Shown here in pieces: positions 1-8,595 of a stretch of 64,000 nucleotides of DNA. Source of the stretch: Aminiphilus circumscriptus DSM 16581 (GTDB taxonomy: Bacteria > Synergistota > Synergistia > Synergistales > Aminiphilaceae); the NCBI RefSeq assembly GCF_000526375.1, contig NZ_JAFY01000002.1, positions 992,001 to 1,056,000 on the forward strand, read 5' to 3'. Positions within the stretch are counted from its first letter, which is position 1. Each line of letters begins with the position of its first letter. The notes below the pieces were generated by a model, which searched no databases, was not told the DNA's origin, and saw only the letters and a program-made list of their open reading frames with translations. Both the position numbers and the translations under genes were made by a program.

Positions 1-111
1 TTCATGCTCATGCGACGGATCGCCTTCCCGAAATAGCTTCCGGTTGCGTGCGGCGCGGAGAACAAGGGCGTGTTTTTCACACTGTCCGGCGCTTTCCAGA
101 GGTCCGTTGTG

Positions 112-645
112 TCAGGATCGCATGCTCTGTGACGGGAGGCTCCCCGGAACGTAGAGCAGGATTTCCGCGCCCTCGGGCGTGGGCGGAAGTGCTTTTTCGA
201 AACGGAGTCCCAGCTTTTCGAGCAGGTGAATGGACGTGGCGTTGTCCTTCGAAACGATGGCCACGATTTTTTCGAGACCGAGCGTCCCATAGCCGTAGCC
301 CAGGGTGGCGTCGGCGGCTTCGAAGCCGAACCCCTTTCCCTCGAATTCGGGGAGGAAGGCGAGACCGAGATCCACATCTTCCAGCGTGTCCCGCTTCAGC
401 AAACCACAGATGCCGATGGGAGTACACGCCTCTCGAAGCTCCACCAGAAAGAGGCCGAAGCCGTGACGTCCGTAACTCGCGAGAGGCCCTTCCTCGATGT
501 AGCGGCGGGCGTCCTCTTCCGTGCGGACTCCCTTGTCTCCGATGAAGCGGAGAAACGACGGCTGATTGAGCAGTCGGACGATGAACGCCGCGTCGTCGGT
601 CGTCATGCGGCGAAGTGCGAGCCGTGCCGTTTCGATGAGAAACAT
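112..645 (-). CDS. GNAT-family N-acetyltransferase (RimJ/RimL-like)
   Basis: A 177-residue protein with the layout of the RimJ/RimL branch of GNAT acetyltransferases, which move an acetyl group from acetyl-CoA to an amine, often a protein N-terminus. It starts with the typical IETARLALRRMT strand, has the central acceptor strand DVDLGLAFLPEFEGKGFGFEA, where the GKGFG stretch corresponds to the acetyl-CoA pyrophosphate loop, and ends with the NATSIHLLEKLGLRFEK helix-strand usual in this family. Length is normal. It stands alone: the next gene (von Willebrand protein) diverges from it. The substrate cannot be told from sequence. Confidence 0.85.
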   Translation of the reverse strand: MFLIETARLALRRMTTDDAAFIVRLLNQPSFLRFIGDKGVRTEEDARRYIEEGPLASYGRHGFGLFLVELREACTPIGICGLLKRDTLEDVDLGLAFLPEFEGKGFGFEAADATLGYGYGTLGLEKIVAIVSKDNATSIHLLEKLGLRFEKALPPTPEGAEILLYVPGSLPSQSMRS

Positions 646-894
646 GAAGGATCATCCTTTCGACATGTCGGTTTCTGTCCGGTCCATGCCTGCGTTCTTT
701 CCGGCCTGGTCGGAGACATCCATCTCCGGTCGTGCCGCCCGCTCCCCACCGCGGTGCCCTCGCGGGGATCGCGTTCCGCATCGGGCGGAATCCTGGGATG
801 TGCTCATAGTTTACATCCTCGTGACAAGCTTCTGACATGGCCATGACACATCCTCCCGTTCTCGGGCGTACCCTTTTCCCGGGAGGTGAGGGGT

Positions 895-2316
895 ATGAAG
901 GGAAAAGGTTTTCTGCGGTTCGGGTTGGGTTTGGGGGTGGCGGCGGTGCTGGCGGTCTTTGCCGGAAATCCCGGCGCGGTTTTTGCGGAAGAGACTGTTC
1001 CGGTTTGTTTTGAGGTACAGCCGGACACGCCGGTGGTGGAGAGTGGAAGCGGGCGGCGGGTGATCGTGCGGGCCCTGGTGCGGTCCGATGGAAGCGTGAA
1101 AAGCAGGCGGGCGCCGCTGGCGGTGGCGCTCGTGCTGGACAAGTCGGGGTCTATGGCGTCGGACCGCAAGATGGAAAACGCCAAGATCGGAGCGATGGAG
1201 GTGCTTCGGATGCTCCTGCCGAGCGATGCGGTGACCGTGGTGGCCTACGACGACGAAGCCCGGGTCCTGTTCCCCGGAAGGGAAGTCGGCAGGGGAGCGG
1301 AGGACACACGGCTGTCCCGGTCGATCCGTCGTCTGCAGCCCGGCGGCTCCACGGCCTTGTACGATGGCGTGCTCACCGGGGCAGAGGAGCTGCGATCCTT
1401 CGTGGAGGAGGGGTTTCTTCCCCGGATTCTTCTTCTGTCGGACGGCATCGCCAACGTAGGCCCCTCGTCTGCGGAGGAACTGGCCCGGCTCGGAAGAAAA
1501 CTTGCCCGGGAGGAGATGACCATCACCACCATCGGGCTCGGGCTGGATTACAATGAAGACCTGATGACCGCCCTTGCGGCGGCGAGTGGAGGCAATGCCT
1601 ACTTTGCCCGGCACGCGGAGATGCTTCCGGATATCTTCGCCCGGGACATGCAGGACGCGGTGACCGTGACGGCGAGGAAGGTGAGGCTTCGGCTCCGGTG
1701 CGCCGACGGTGTGCGTCCGCTGGGGATTCTCGGACGGGAGGGGACGCGGGATGCGGTGAGCATGGAAACGGTCATCGACAACTTGTACGCCACGGGCGAG
1801 AAATACGCCCTCTTCGAGCTTGAGCTGCCCCGGGGCGAGGCAGGAACGGTCCTTGACGCCGCGACGGTGGAGCTTGAGTATGTGGATGCGACCACGGGCG
1901 CTTCCCGCCGGATGACGCTGCCTGTGAAAGTGACCTTCACGAAGGACGCGAAAGAAGTGGCAGCGAACCTGGACCGCAACATTCTGGCCCAGGCGGAACT
2001 TGCGAAGAACGCCGAAGTCCGTGAGGAGGCCATCCGTCTCGTCGACGAGGGGCGCGCCGGAGACGCCGCGGACCTACTGAAGAAGCGCAAGGGAGTGCTG
2101 AGCGCTCTGCTTCCGAGCGTCGGCGCCGCCGCACCGATGATGGAAAAGGAGGCGGGTTTCTTCGAGGAACTTGCGGAGAACCTTCTCTCCATGGGAAGCC
2201 TTTCTTCCTACGAGCGCAAGCATGTCATGAACGAGGCCTACGTGCAGAAAAACCAGCAGGCACCGCTGAACCTCAGCGACGACGTGAGCGGTGATGTGAG
2301 CCCGGACCTGCACTGA
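895..2316 (+). CDS. Exported von Willebrand factor A domain protein
   Basis: Starts at ATG 895 behind GGGAGGTGAG (881-890); a GTG at 886 lies inside that ribosome site and is less likely. The first ~30 residues form a signal peptide (basic start, hydrophobic FGLGLGVAAVLAVFA, cleavage near FAEE). Residues ~70-240 are a vWA domain: the MIDAS motif is LDKSGSMAS, with a later Thr in GGSTALYDG and Asp in LLSDGIANVG, so metal-dependent ligand binding looks intact. The C-terminal part is beta-rich, then helical and charged. Family proteins of this type (YfbK-like) are extracytoplasmic; the role here is unknown. A sensor kinase starts 30 bases downstream, so co-transcription is likely. Confidence 0.85.
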   Translation: MKGKGFLRFGLGLGVAAVLAVFAGNPGAVFAEETVPVCFEVQPDTPVVESGSGRRVIVRALVRSDGSVKSRRAPLAVALVLDKSGSMASDRKMENAKIGAMEVLRMLLPSDAVTVVAYDDEARVLFPGREVGRGAEDTRLSRSIRRLQPGGSTALYDGVLTGAEELRSFVEEGFLPRILLLSDGIANVGPSSAEELARLGRKLAREEMTITTIGLGLDYNEDLMTALAAASGGNAYFARHAEMLPDIFARDMQDAVTVTARKVRLRLRCADGVRPLGILGREGTRDAVSMETVIDNLYATGEKYALFELELPRGEAGTVLDAATVELEYVDATTGASRRMTLPVKVTFTKDAKEVAANLDRNILAQAELAKNAEVREEAIRLVDEGRAGDAADLLKKRKGVLSALLPSVGAAAPMMEKEAGFFEELAENLLSMGSLSSYERKHVMNEAYVQKNQQAPLNLSDDVSGDVSPDLH

Positions 2317-2346
2317 TTTCCGTCCGGGTCGGAAGGCGGTAAGAGC

Positions 2347-4395
2347 ATGGCGAGAATGGGGCAAAGGCGAAGGAGGTTCTCTCTGGCGGTGGTGTTTGTA
2401 CTGGCCGTACTGGGGCCCAGTGTCGGATTGAGCCTGCTTGCCCTCCGTGCGGCGAGCCGAGAGGCCCTTTTCGTGGAACGGCGTTTCGAAGGCTCGCTGC
2501 TCGCCGAGGTGAACCACGCTGCGGCCCGGATTGCCGAGGTCCTCCAGGTCGTGATGGAGGACCTCGCCGCCGAAGCGGAACGGATTGATTCCGACGTGGC
2601 GGCCCTTGCCCGCTGGAAGAAAGAAGAACCATTGGTGAGCGTACCTTTTCTGCTGCAGGATGGTCGCGTCACGATTTCCGATGCCGAGGGTGACGGAGGG
2701 GCTGCATTTCTCGCCACCTTCGGTCCTTTCCTGGAGGGGAGGTCGAATCTGCCGGTCTACGACGACATTGCCGACGTGTACCGGAAACAGATGCGGGCTG
2801 ATGTTTCGGATGGGGACGGCGTTTCCGCCGGTGCCGTCCCGTTTCCGTACGACACGCCGGGGCGCAGGAACGATGGAGGAAAAGGGCAGGAAAGCGCCGC
2901 CCACGAGGAAACCGAAGGGGCGGAATTTCTCCTGGCTCCGGCGAGGGAATCGCTGTCCACCGCCGGAAAGACGGAAGCTCCCGTTTTCGAGGCGTTTGCT
3001 CCCGATCCGAGGGCAAAAATGGTCGCTCCGAAAGGTTTTGTGCAACAGCTGGTGTCGGGGTTCCTGAAAAACGACGCGGCGGTGGAGGAGGAGACCTACC
3101 AGAAGGCCGTTCGGGAAGGGTTTCAGATGCTGGAGAGAAATGTTCTTCCCCAGGCGGCGCTGCAGGCTCCGGCGCTCTTCATGGAGCGTGCAGCGCCGGT
3201 TCGTTCCAAGACGGTCGTTCAGGGGCGTCTCTTCGCCGATCTCCGGCGGGAAGGGCCGAGCGGCATCCTCCCCCGTCTTTCCGACGAAGGGTTGGAACTG
3301 CTCTTCTGGACACGGGGGCGAGAGAAGGACGGCGTGACGGGCTGCACGCTCAACATGCACCTTCTTCGGGAGCGTTTCGTCGCCGCGCTGCCGGAGATTC
3401 TTTCGGACGTGCGGGTGCTCACGGTGCTGAACGAGGCGGGAGAGCCCCTTTTCGTTCCCCCCGGAGCGGGCGGGCTGGAGTGGAAAAAACCCTTCGTGGC
3501 CCGGGAGATTTCGTCCCTGTTGCCCCGCTGGGAGGTGGGGGCCTGGCTCGTCGATCCCGGCATGATCGCTTCTCTGGCGCGGACGACGAACCTCGCGGTC
3601 TGGCTTCTCGTGGCGGTCCTCCTCGTCACCGTCGCGACGGGAGGGACCGTGGTGCTCCGCACACTCTCCGCGGAGATGCGGCTGGCGCGGCAGAAAACCA
3701 CCTTTGTGGCCAACGTCTCCCATGAGCTGAAAACACCTCTCACCTCGATCCGGCTTTTCGCGGAGATGCTGCTGCAACACCGCCAGCCCGACGAGGCACG
3801 GCGCGACGACTATCTCCGTACCATGGTGTCCGAGGCGGAGCGCCTTTCCAGGTTGGTGGACAATGTGCTCACCTTTTCCCGACGTGACGCGGACAACCCG
3901 GACTGTATCAAAGAACGGTTGAATCTGGCGGAGCTGGTGCGGGAGACGGTGGAACAGCTCCGTCCCCATCTGATCCTGCATGGTTTTTCGCTCCGGGTGG
4001 AAGCGCCGGAGATGCTGCCCGTTCAGGGACACGCGGAAGGGTTGCGGCAGGTGCTGATGAACCTGCTCTCCAACGCCGAGAAATACTCCGAGGGTTGTCG
4101 CGAAGTGACGGTCATCGTATGCTCCGAAGGAGACGAGGCAGTGGTGGAGGTGGCGGACCGGGGCGTCGGCGTGCCGCCCTCCCAGGCGGCGCGGATTTTC
4201 GAGGAATTCTACCGGGGCGACGATTCGCTGACCTCCACGCGGCGGGGAACGGGGCTCGGGCTTTCCATCGCACGGCACATCGCCCGCAAACACGGCGGCG
4301 ACGTGACCTTCAGGCCGAGGGACGGAGGCGGCAGTGTCTTTTCCCTGCGGATACCAGCGGGGAATGACGCGACGCGGAAGGGAGCGGGGGCGTGA
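2347..4395 (+). CDS. Membrane sensor histidine kinase with large extracytoplasmic domain
   Basis: A 682-residue two-component sensor. A membrane helix near residues 12-34 and a second near 415-440 (VWLLVAVLLVTVATGG) bracket an extracytoplasmic region of almost 380 residues with no domain I recognise. The HisKA box NVSHELKTPLTS carries the phospho-acceptor His459, followed by an HATPase domain with N-box NLLSNAEKYSE, D-box ADRGVGVP and G-box GTGLGLSIARHIARKHGG. All catalytic motifs are present. It overlaps the response-regulator start by four bases, so the two are a translationally coupled pair, and it follows the vWA gene by 30 bases, suggesting that the vWA protein may take part in sensing (inference). 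Confidence 0.93.
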   Translation: MARMGQRRRRFSLAVVFVLAVLGPSVGLSLLALRAASREALFVERRFEGSLLAEVNHAAARIAEVLQVVMEDLAAEAERIDSDVAALARWKKEEPLVSVPFLLQDGRVTISDAEGDGGAAFLATFGPFLEGRSNLPVYDDIADVYRKQMRADVSDGDGVSAGAVPFPYDTPGRRNDGGKGQESAAHEETEGAEFLLAPARESLSTAGKTEAPVFEAFAPDPRAKMVAPKGFVQQLVSGFLKNDAAVEEETYQKAVREGFQMLERNVLPQAALQAPALFMERAAPVRSKTVVQGRLFADLRREGPSGILPRLSDEGLELLFWTRGREKDGVTGCTLNMHLLRERFVAALPEILSDVRVLTVLNEAGEPLFVPPGAGGLEWKKPFVAREISSLLPRWEVGAWLVDPGMIASLARTTNLAVWLLVAVLLVTVATGGTVVLRTLSAEMRLARQKTTFVANVSHELKTPLTSIRLFAEMLLQHRQPDEARRDDYLRTMVSEAERLSRLVDNVLTFSRRDADNPDCIKERLNLAELVRETVEQLRPHLILHGFSLRVEAPEMLPVQGHAEGLRQVLMNLLSNAEKYSEGCREVTVIVCSEGDEAVVEVADRGVGVPPSQAARIFEEFYRGDDSLTSTRRGTGLGLSIARHIARKHGGDVTFRPRDGGGSVFSLRIPAGNDATRKGAGA

Positions 4396-5099
4396 ACGAG
4401 CGCATTCTGGTGGTGGAGGACGATCCGGCGATCTGCACGGGGCTCGTTGATCTGCTGCGAAGCGAGGGGTACGAGGTGGAGAGAGCCCGGGACGGGGTGG
4501 GCGCTCTCGAACGCTTTCGTTCCTTTTGCCCCGACCTGGTGCTTCTGGACATCATGATCCCTCGCATGAGCGGCTACGATGTGTGCCGTTCCATTCGAAA
4601 AGAGGACCGGGTCACTCCGGTGGTGATGCTCACCGCCAAGGGGCAGGAAGTGGACAAGGTGGTCGGACTGGAGCTGGGGGCTGACGATTATGTGGTGAAA
4701 CCCTTCGGCATCTCGGAACTGCTCGCTCGGGTACGGTCGGCCCTGCGTCGGGGGGCACTCGCGAAGACCGCATCGGGAGAACGCGCAGCGGAGATCTCCG
4801 AGGTTTCCTTCGGGGACGTGCGGATCGATTTCAACGGCATGTGCGGCATCAAAGGCAATGTGCACTTCCCGCTGACGCCGAAGGAAGCGGCATTGCTGCG
4901 TTTTCTCTTCGTCCACGAGGGCAGGGTGCTCGACCGCGCCACCCTGCTCGATCACGTGTGGGGCATTTCCTGCGACGTCACCACCCGCACGGTGGATCAG
5001 CATGTGGTGCGCCTGCGGCAGAAGATCGAGGACGATCCCGCGGAACCCCGCTTTCTCGTCACCGTCCATGGGGCGGGATACCGGTTCTCCCGTTCCTGA
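4392..5099 (+). CDS. OmpR-family response regulator
   Basis: Starts at GTG 4392 within the kinase stop codon (GTGA overlap). Residues 1-120 form a receiver domain with acidic pocket EDD (9-11), phospho-acceptor Asp53 in LLDIMIPRMSG, Thr81 in MLTAKG and Lys in VVKPFG. Residues ~135-235 form a winged-helix DNA-binding domain of OmpR/PhoB type ending in the recognition helix and wing TRTVDQHVVRLRQKIE and GAGYRF. It is the cognate partner of the upstream kinase. Targets are unknown. Its stop codon is immediately followed by a decayed exporter gene, which may be what the pair used to regulate (inference). Confidence 0.95.
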   Translation: MNERILVVEDDPAICTGLVDLLRSEGYEVERARDGVGALERFRSFCPDLVLLDIMIPRMSGYDVCRSIRKEDRVTPVVMLTAKGQEVDKVVGLELGADDYVVKPFGISELLARVRSALRRGALAKTASGERAAEISEVSFGDVRIDFNGMCGIKGNVHFPLTPKEAALLRFLFVHEGRVLDRATLLDHVWGISCDVTTRTVDQHVVRLRQKIEDDPAEPRFLVTVHGAGYRFSRS

Positions 5100-5100
5100 C

Positions 5101-5442
5101 ATGAACGACCTTCACGCGCTCCTCGCCGCCTCGGAGTTTCTCTTTCAGGTCATCAAATGGGCCGGTGTGGCCTTTCTTGGCCTTCGACTCCTCGGATCCG
5201 AAGGGGTCGTTCCGCTGCTCCCTCAGTTCGTTGTGGTGGAGATGCCTTGGCCTCCGCAATACCTTGTGCTCGGCGCCGTCTTCGGCGTGGTGGACTTTCT
5301 GGTGATGCTCGGATACGCCTTCCTGGGCAGGCAGGCGAGCCGCATGTGTTCTCCCCGGGGAGTTCCATGGCTGGAGCGCCTTTGCGGCGGCGTGTTCTTC
5401 ATTCTCTCCGCATCGCTTGCCCTGTACCGCCGTCAGGGATGA
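5101..5442 (+). pseudogene. LysE/RhtB-family exporter remnant (N-terminus and middle deleted)
   Basis: A 113-codon reading frame beginning at the ATG directly after the regulator's stop. Its sequence matches two separate blocks of LysE-type amino-acid exporters: ALLAASEFLFQVIKWAG (end of the second helix and third helix), then, after LRLLG, the piece PLLPQF which in the family lies beyond the NPKA loop, and the C-terminal half with LGYAFLGRQASR and LERLCGGVFFILSASLALYRR. The first ~60 residues and an internal ~40-residue segment including the conserved NPKA motif are missing, without a frameshift. It is therefore probably non-functional, although it could make a small membrane peptide. Confidence 0.65.
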
Positions 5443-5522
5443 GGGCTTTGCGCCTCCACTCCGCTCCCGGCCGATCCGTGGAGTTGACCTTGACGGAGCA
5501 AGCTGCTGTTGCGACGTGACCG

Positions 5523-5558
5523 AAAGCCCCCTCGCCCTTTACGGGCGAAGGGGCTTTT
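5523..5558. terminator. Bidirectional intrinsic terminator
   Basis: A 15-base arm (AAAGCCCCCTCGCCC) and its near-perfect complement around a TTTAC loop, with a T run on one side and an A run on the other, lying between convergent genes (LysE remnant and M20 peptidase). Confidence 0.8.
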
Positions 5559-5565
5559 CGAGATT

Positions 5566-6771
5566 TCAGCGTTCCGCTCCGAGGGAGGAGACCAGAAAGT
5601 CGTACAGTACTTCCGCGGTCTTCGTCACCGTGTCGATCTCCACGTACTCATCGGGGCTGTGGTAGTTGGCACCTTTTGGGCCAAAGACGAGCGTTGGGAT
5701 GCCGAGACGTGTGCCGAGATAATTGAAATCTCCCACGCTCGAGAAATAGGTCGGCTTCGGTTCCTTTTTCGTGACGGCGACGATGCTCCTGCGGAACGCC
5801 GACGTCCAGGGGTTGTCCTCGTCCACCACATAGGGGAGAAAACCGTCGCATTCCGGGTAGGGAGCGTTCCGAAAGGCAAGGCAGACATCTCCGGAGAGTC
5901 CGGCCCGTTCGATGGCGGCGGAGACCTCCCGCAGGATCGTCTCCTTGTTCTCGCCGGGAATCACATGGCGAAAAACGGAAAAAGACGCTTGGTCCGGCAC
6001 GGAGAGCGGTGCGCCGCCGCCGGAAAAGCCCAGGGGGCAGATCGAACCGGGGCCGAGTTTTTCGTGGGTGGCGAGGGGTGTTTTCTCGATCTCCAGCAAA
6101 ACCTTCGCGGCCTCGACGACGGCGTTGATGCCCAGTTCTGGATTTGCGCCATGGGCGGCGCGTCCCTTGAGAGAGACCGTGTAGTTCCATCCCCCCCGGG
6201 CGCCGAGGCCCAGATCGGGAAAGTCGCATCCGGCGAAAGCGCTGGAGGGCTCCGTCACCACCGCCACGTCCGCACCCTCCAGGAGACCGTCCCGGATCAA
6301 CGCATCCGTTCCCAGGCCGAAGGGACCTTCCTCGTCGCTCACAAGGGTGTAGCACACGGATCCGCGAAAGCGCCTCACCGTTTTCGCAAAGGCTTTCATG
6401 GCGAGAAGGATTGCGGCGCATCCTCCCTTCATGTCCAGTGCACCCAGTCCGTAGAGGCGGTTCCCTTCCATTTCCGCCCCGTAGGGGTCCCGGGTCCACC
6501 CCTCGCAGAGGTCCACCGAATCCAGGTGACCGTTGAGGACGATGCGAGGCCCTGCCTCAGCCCCTTCAAGCGTTCCGAGGATGTTGACGCCGTGAAAATC
6601 GTAGATGGGCTTCACGTGGTAACGGTGCTTTTCCGCGGGAAGGCCGTGTTCGTGAAGCCAGGAGAAAGTGAAGTCCATGATCGCCTCTTCCCGGAAGAAG
6701 GGGCTTGGAATGCGCACCAGTTCCGCGAGGAGAGCGCGGCTGGCCGCGTCGGAGAAAAGAGAACCGTTCAT
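5566..6771 (-). CDS. M20-family metallopeptidase (ArgE/DapE/YgeY-like)
   Basis: Starts at ATG 6771, preceded by GGGAGGTG about ten bases upstream; a longer frame upstream of it has no ribosome site. The ~401-residue product is a di-zinc hydrolase of the ArgE/DapE/CPG2 clan: the first metal His-x-Asp is in LNGHLDSVDL, the bridging Asp in GLGALDMKGG, and the catalytic Glu pair in VSDEEGPFG. These enzymes remove acyl groups or cleave dipeptides and carbamoyl amino acids. The final metal His is in GPKGANYHSPDEYVE. It is cytoplasmic (no signal peptide). It diverges from the LivJ-type binding-protein gene, with a palindrome between them, fitting a role in amino-acid or peptide use. Exact substrate unknown. 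Confidence 0.88.
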   Translation of the reverse strand: MNGSLFSDAASRALLAELVRIPSPFFREEAIMDFTFSWLHEHGLPAEKHRYHVKPIYDFHGVNILGTLEGAEAGPRIVLNGHLDSVDLCEGWTRDPYGAEMEGNRLYGLGALDMKGGCAAILLAMKAFAKTVRRFRGSVCYTLVSDEEGPFGLGTDALIRDGLLEGADVAVVTEPSSAFAGCDFPDLGLGARGGWNYTVSLKGRAAHGANPELGINAVVEAAKVLLEIEKTPLATHEKLGPGSICPLGFSGGGAPLSVPDQASFSVFRHVIPGENKETILREVSAAIERAGLSGDVCLAFRNAPYPECDGFLPYVVDEDNPWTSAFRRSIVAVTKKEPKPTYFSSVGDFNYLGTRLGIPTLVFGPKGANYHSPDEYVEIDTVTKTAEVLYDFLVSSLGAER

Positions 6772-6922
6772 CGGAGGAACGCACCTCCCGGTGGTGGAAT
6801 ACGCCGCGGAGAAATACAGGCGGCATTTTACCGTGTCCATCATAGCGCAAAGACGTCGGCTGAACATGTTCTTTGGTGGTGTCTTCGTATCTTTTTTCGA
6901 AGTGTCAGCATGTCGGTTCCAA

Positions 6923-6952
6923 TTGACATCATGATGTCATGTCTCATAGAAT
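6923..6952 (+). promoter_or_regulatory. Promoter with overlapping 16-bp palindromic operator
   Basis: TTGACA (6923-6928), an 18-base spacer and TAGAAT (6947-6952) form a good sigma-70-type promoter pointing at the binding-protein gene 220 bases downstream. A perfect palindrome TGACATCATGATGTCA (6924-6939) covers the -35 box, as expected for a repressor operator. The rest of the 404-base divergent region 6772-7175 holds no gene that I can see. Confidence 0.55.
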
Positions 6953-7175
6953 GCTCGTCAGCTTCGGGTTGAACAACGGTTTTTGCCGGAAGGAAATGTG
7001 CCTTTTTATGCGATGGTCACGTCTTTGACGAGCCGATGGGTTCAAGGGTGGTGGTGCGGCGTTCGAAAGGGTTTGGGCCCAAGACGGAAAAGGACGGTTC
7101 GTATGTCGGTGGTCTGCATGCCGGAGGAAGGAGAATCGGCCGCTCTCGGGCGGCATATCCAAAGGAGGAAGAACG

Positions 7176-8336
7176 ATGAGAAGAGTTCTTGGAGTTCTTG
7201 CGGTGATCAGCGTTCTGCTCGGTGCTTGTGTGGCCTGGGGTGCGGAGGAACCCATCCGTATCGGTTATCTCGCCACACTCACGGGAGAGGGTTCTACCTG
7301 GGGCCAACACGAGCGAGACGGCGCCGTGATGGCGGTGGAGGAGATCAACGCCGCGGGCGGCCTTCTGGGGCGGAAGGTGGAACTCGTCATCTACGACGTG
7401 AAGGGAAGGGCGGAGGATGCCATCAATGCCGCGCGTCGGCTCGTGACCCAGGACAAGGTCGTCGCCATCGGCGGCACGAACTACAGCTCTCTGAACATTG
7501 CCGCCCGACCCATCATCCAGGAGGCGCAGGTTCCCATGATTGGCAGTGCCACCACAAATCCCGTGGTGACCGTGAACCCCGACACGAATGAACCCTGGCC
7601 CTACAGCTTCCGCATCTGCTTCACCGATCCCTACCAGGGGTTGGTCATGGCTTCCTACCTGTATCAGAAGCTCGGGCTCAAGACGGCGGCCATCATCGGT
7701 GACGTGGGCAGCGACTATTCCGAAGGGATGAAGCAGTATTTCATCGAGACCTTCGAGAAATTGGGCGGAACCGTTGTGGGTTCCTGGGGATTCCGCGGCG
7801 GCGATGTTGACTTCCGCGCTCAGCTCACGGAGATCAAGGCGAAGGCACCCCAGGCACTGGCCATGCCGTATCTTTACAAGGAAATGGCCCTCACCATCAA
7901 GCAGGCGGCGGAGCTTGATTTTCACCCCGTTTTCATTGGCGGCGACGGCTACAGTCCAAACATGTACGAAATTGCCGGGGACGCAATGGAAGGATCTTGG
8001 TGGGTCTCCCACTTCGACTACGACGATCCGGTTCTCCAGCCCATTCTGGAGAAATACCGGAAGCGCTACGGCAAGGACGCCACGGAAATCGGCAACGTGG
8101 TCTTCGCCTATGACATCGTTTACTGGATCGCCGATGCGATCCAGCGCGCCGGCAAGGCCGAAGGCCCCGCGGTGCGGGACGCCCTGGAGAGCACCAAGGA
8201 TCTCAAGCTGGCGCATTTTACCCTCACCCTTGACCCGAAGACCCACAATCCTCTCAACAAGCCCGCGGCAATTCTCCAGTTCCGCAAGGGCAAGCCGGTC
8301 TACGTGGAGACCTGGCAGCCTCAGGTGACGTTCTGA
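7176..8336 (+). CDS. LivJ-type ABC substrate-binding protein (copy 1)
   Basis: 386 residues, ATG 7176 behind AAAGGAGG. The N-terminus is a signal sequence ending in a lipobox-like LLGAC, so it may be a membrane-anchored lipoprotein, unlike its paralogue at 11066. The mature part is a type I periplasmic-binding fold of the Leu/Ile/Val family: IRIGYLATLTGEGS at the start, GGLLGRKVELVIYD, AIGGTNYSS and the repeated DVGSDYSEGMKQYF segment. These proteins capture branched-chain or related amino acids or amides for a LivHMGF permease; no permease gene is in the window. A terminator follows at once, so it is likely a single-gene transcript. Confidence 0.9.
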   Translation: MRRVLGVLAVISVLLGACVAWGAEEPIRIGYLATLTGEGSTWGQHERDGAVMAVEEINAAGGLLGRKVELVIYDVKGRAEDAINAARRLVTQDKVVAIGGTNYSSLNIAARPIIQEAQVPMIGSATTNPVVTVNPDTNEPWPYSFRICFTDPYQGLVMASYLYQKLGLKTAAIIGDVGSDYSEGMKQYFIETFEKLGGTVVGSWGFRGGDVDFRAQLTEIKAKAPQALAMPYLYKEMALTIKQAAELDFHPVFIGGDGYSPNMYEIAGDAMEGSWWVSHFDYDDPVLQPILEKYRKRYGKDATEIGNVVFAYDIVYWIADAIQRAGKAEGPAVRDALESTKDLKLAHFTLTLDPKTHNPLNKPAAILQFRKGKPVYVETWQPQVTF

Positions 8337-8352
8337 GCGACGTCCTTGATCG

Positions 8353-8383
8353 GCGCCTCCCGCGACTATGCCGCGGGAGGCGC
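8353..8383 (+). terminator. Intrinsic terminator-like hairpin
   Basis: A perfect 12-bp GC stem (GCGCCTCCCGCG) around a 7-base loop, 16 bases after the binding-protein stop, followed a few bases later by TTTTT. Confidence 0.7.
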
Positions 8384-8595
8384 TATCCGGTTTTTCACCA
8401 TTCGCTGCAGCATGCTCGGCAAAAACAGTTGTGATGCGTTCCCGATGCGGCTATCATGGAGCAGGTTTCTGTGGTGCCTCCGAAAAAAAACGAGGTGCCT
8501 GCGGAGCTGTTTTTCGACGGAATCCCTGCTGCTGGAAAGGACCATGGCGATGTGAAGCCGTGGCGGAGGCAAGGAGAAAAGAGGACGACAGAAGG

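Noticed and set aside
2074-4293. Open frame of 739 codons antisense to the histidine kinase
   Set aside because: Low-complexity Arg/Gly/His-rich product, opposite a gene with clear domains; an effect of GC-rich codons. The same holds for other long antisense frames, such as 8395-10497 and 33950-36157.
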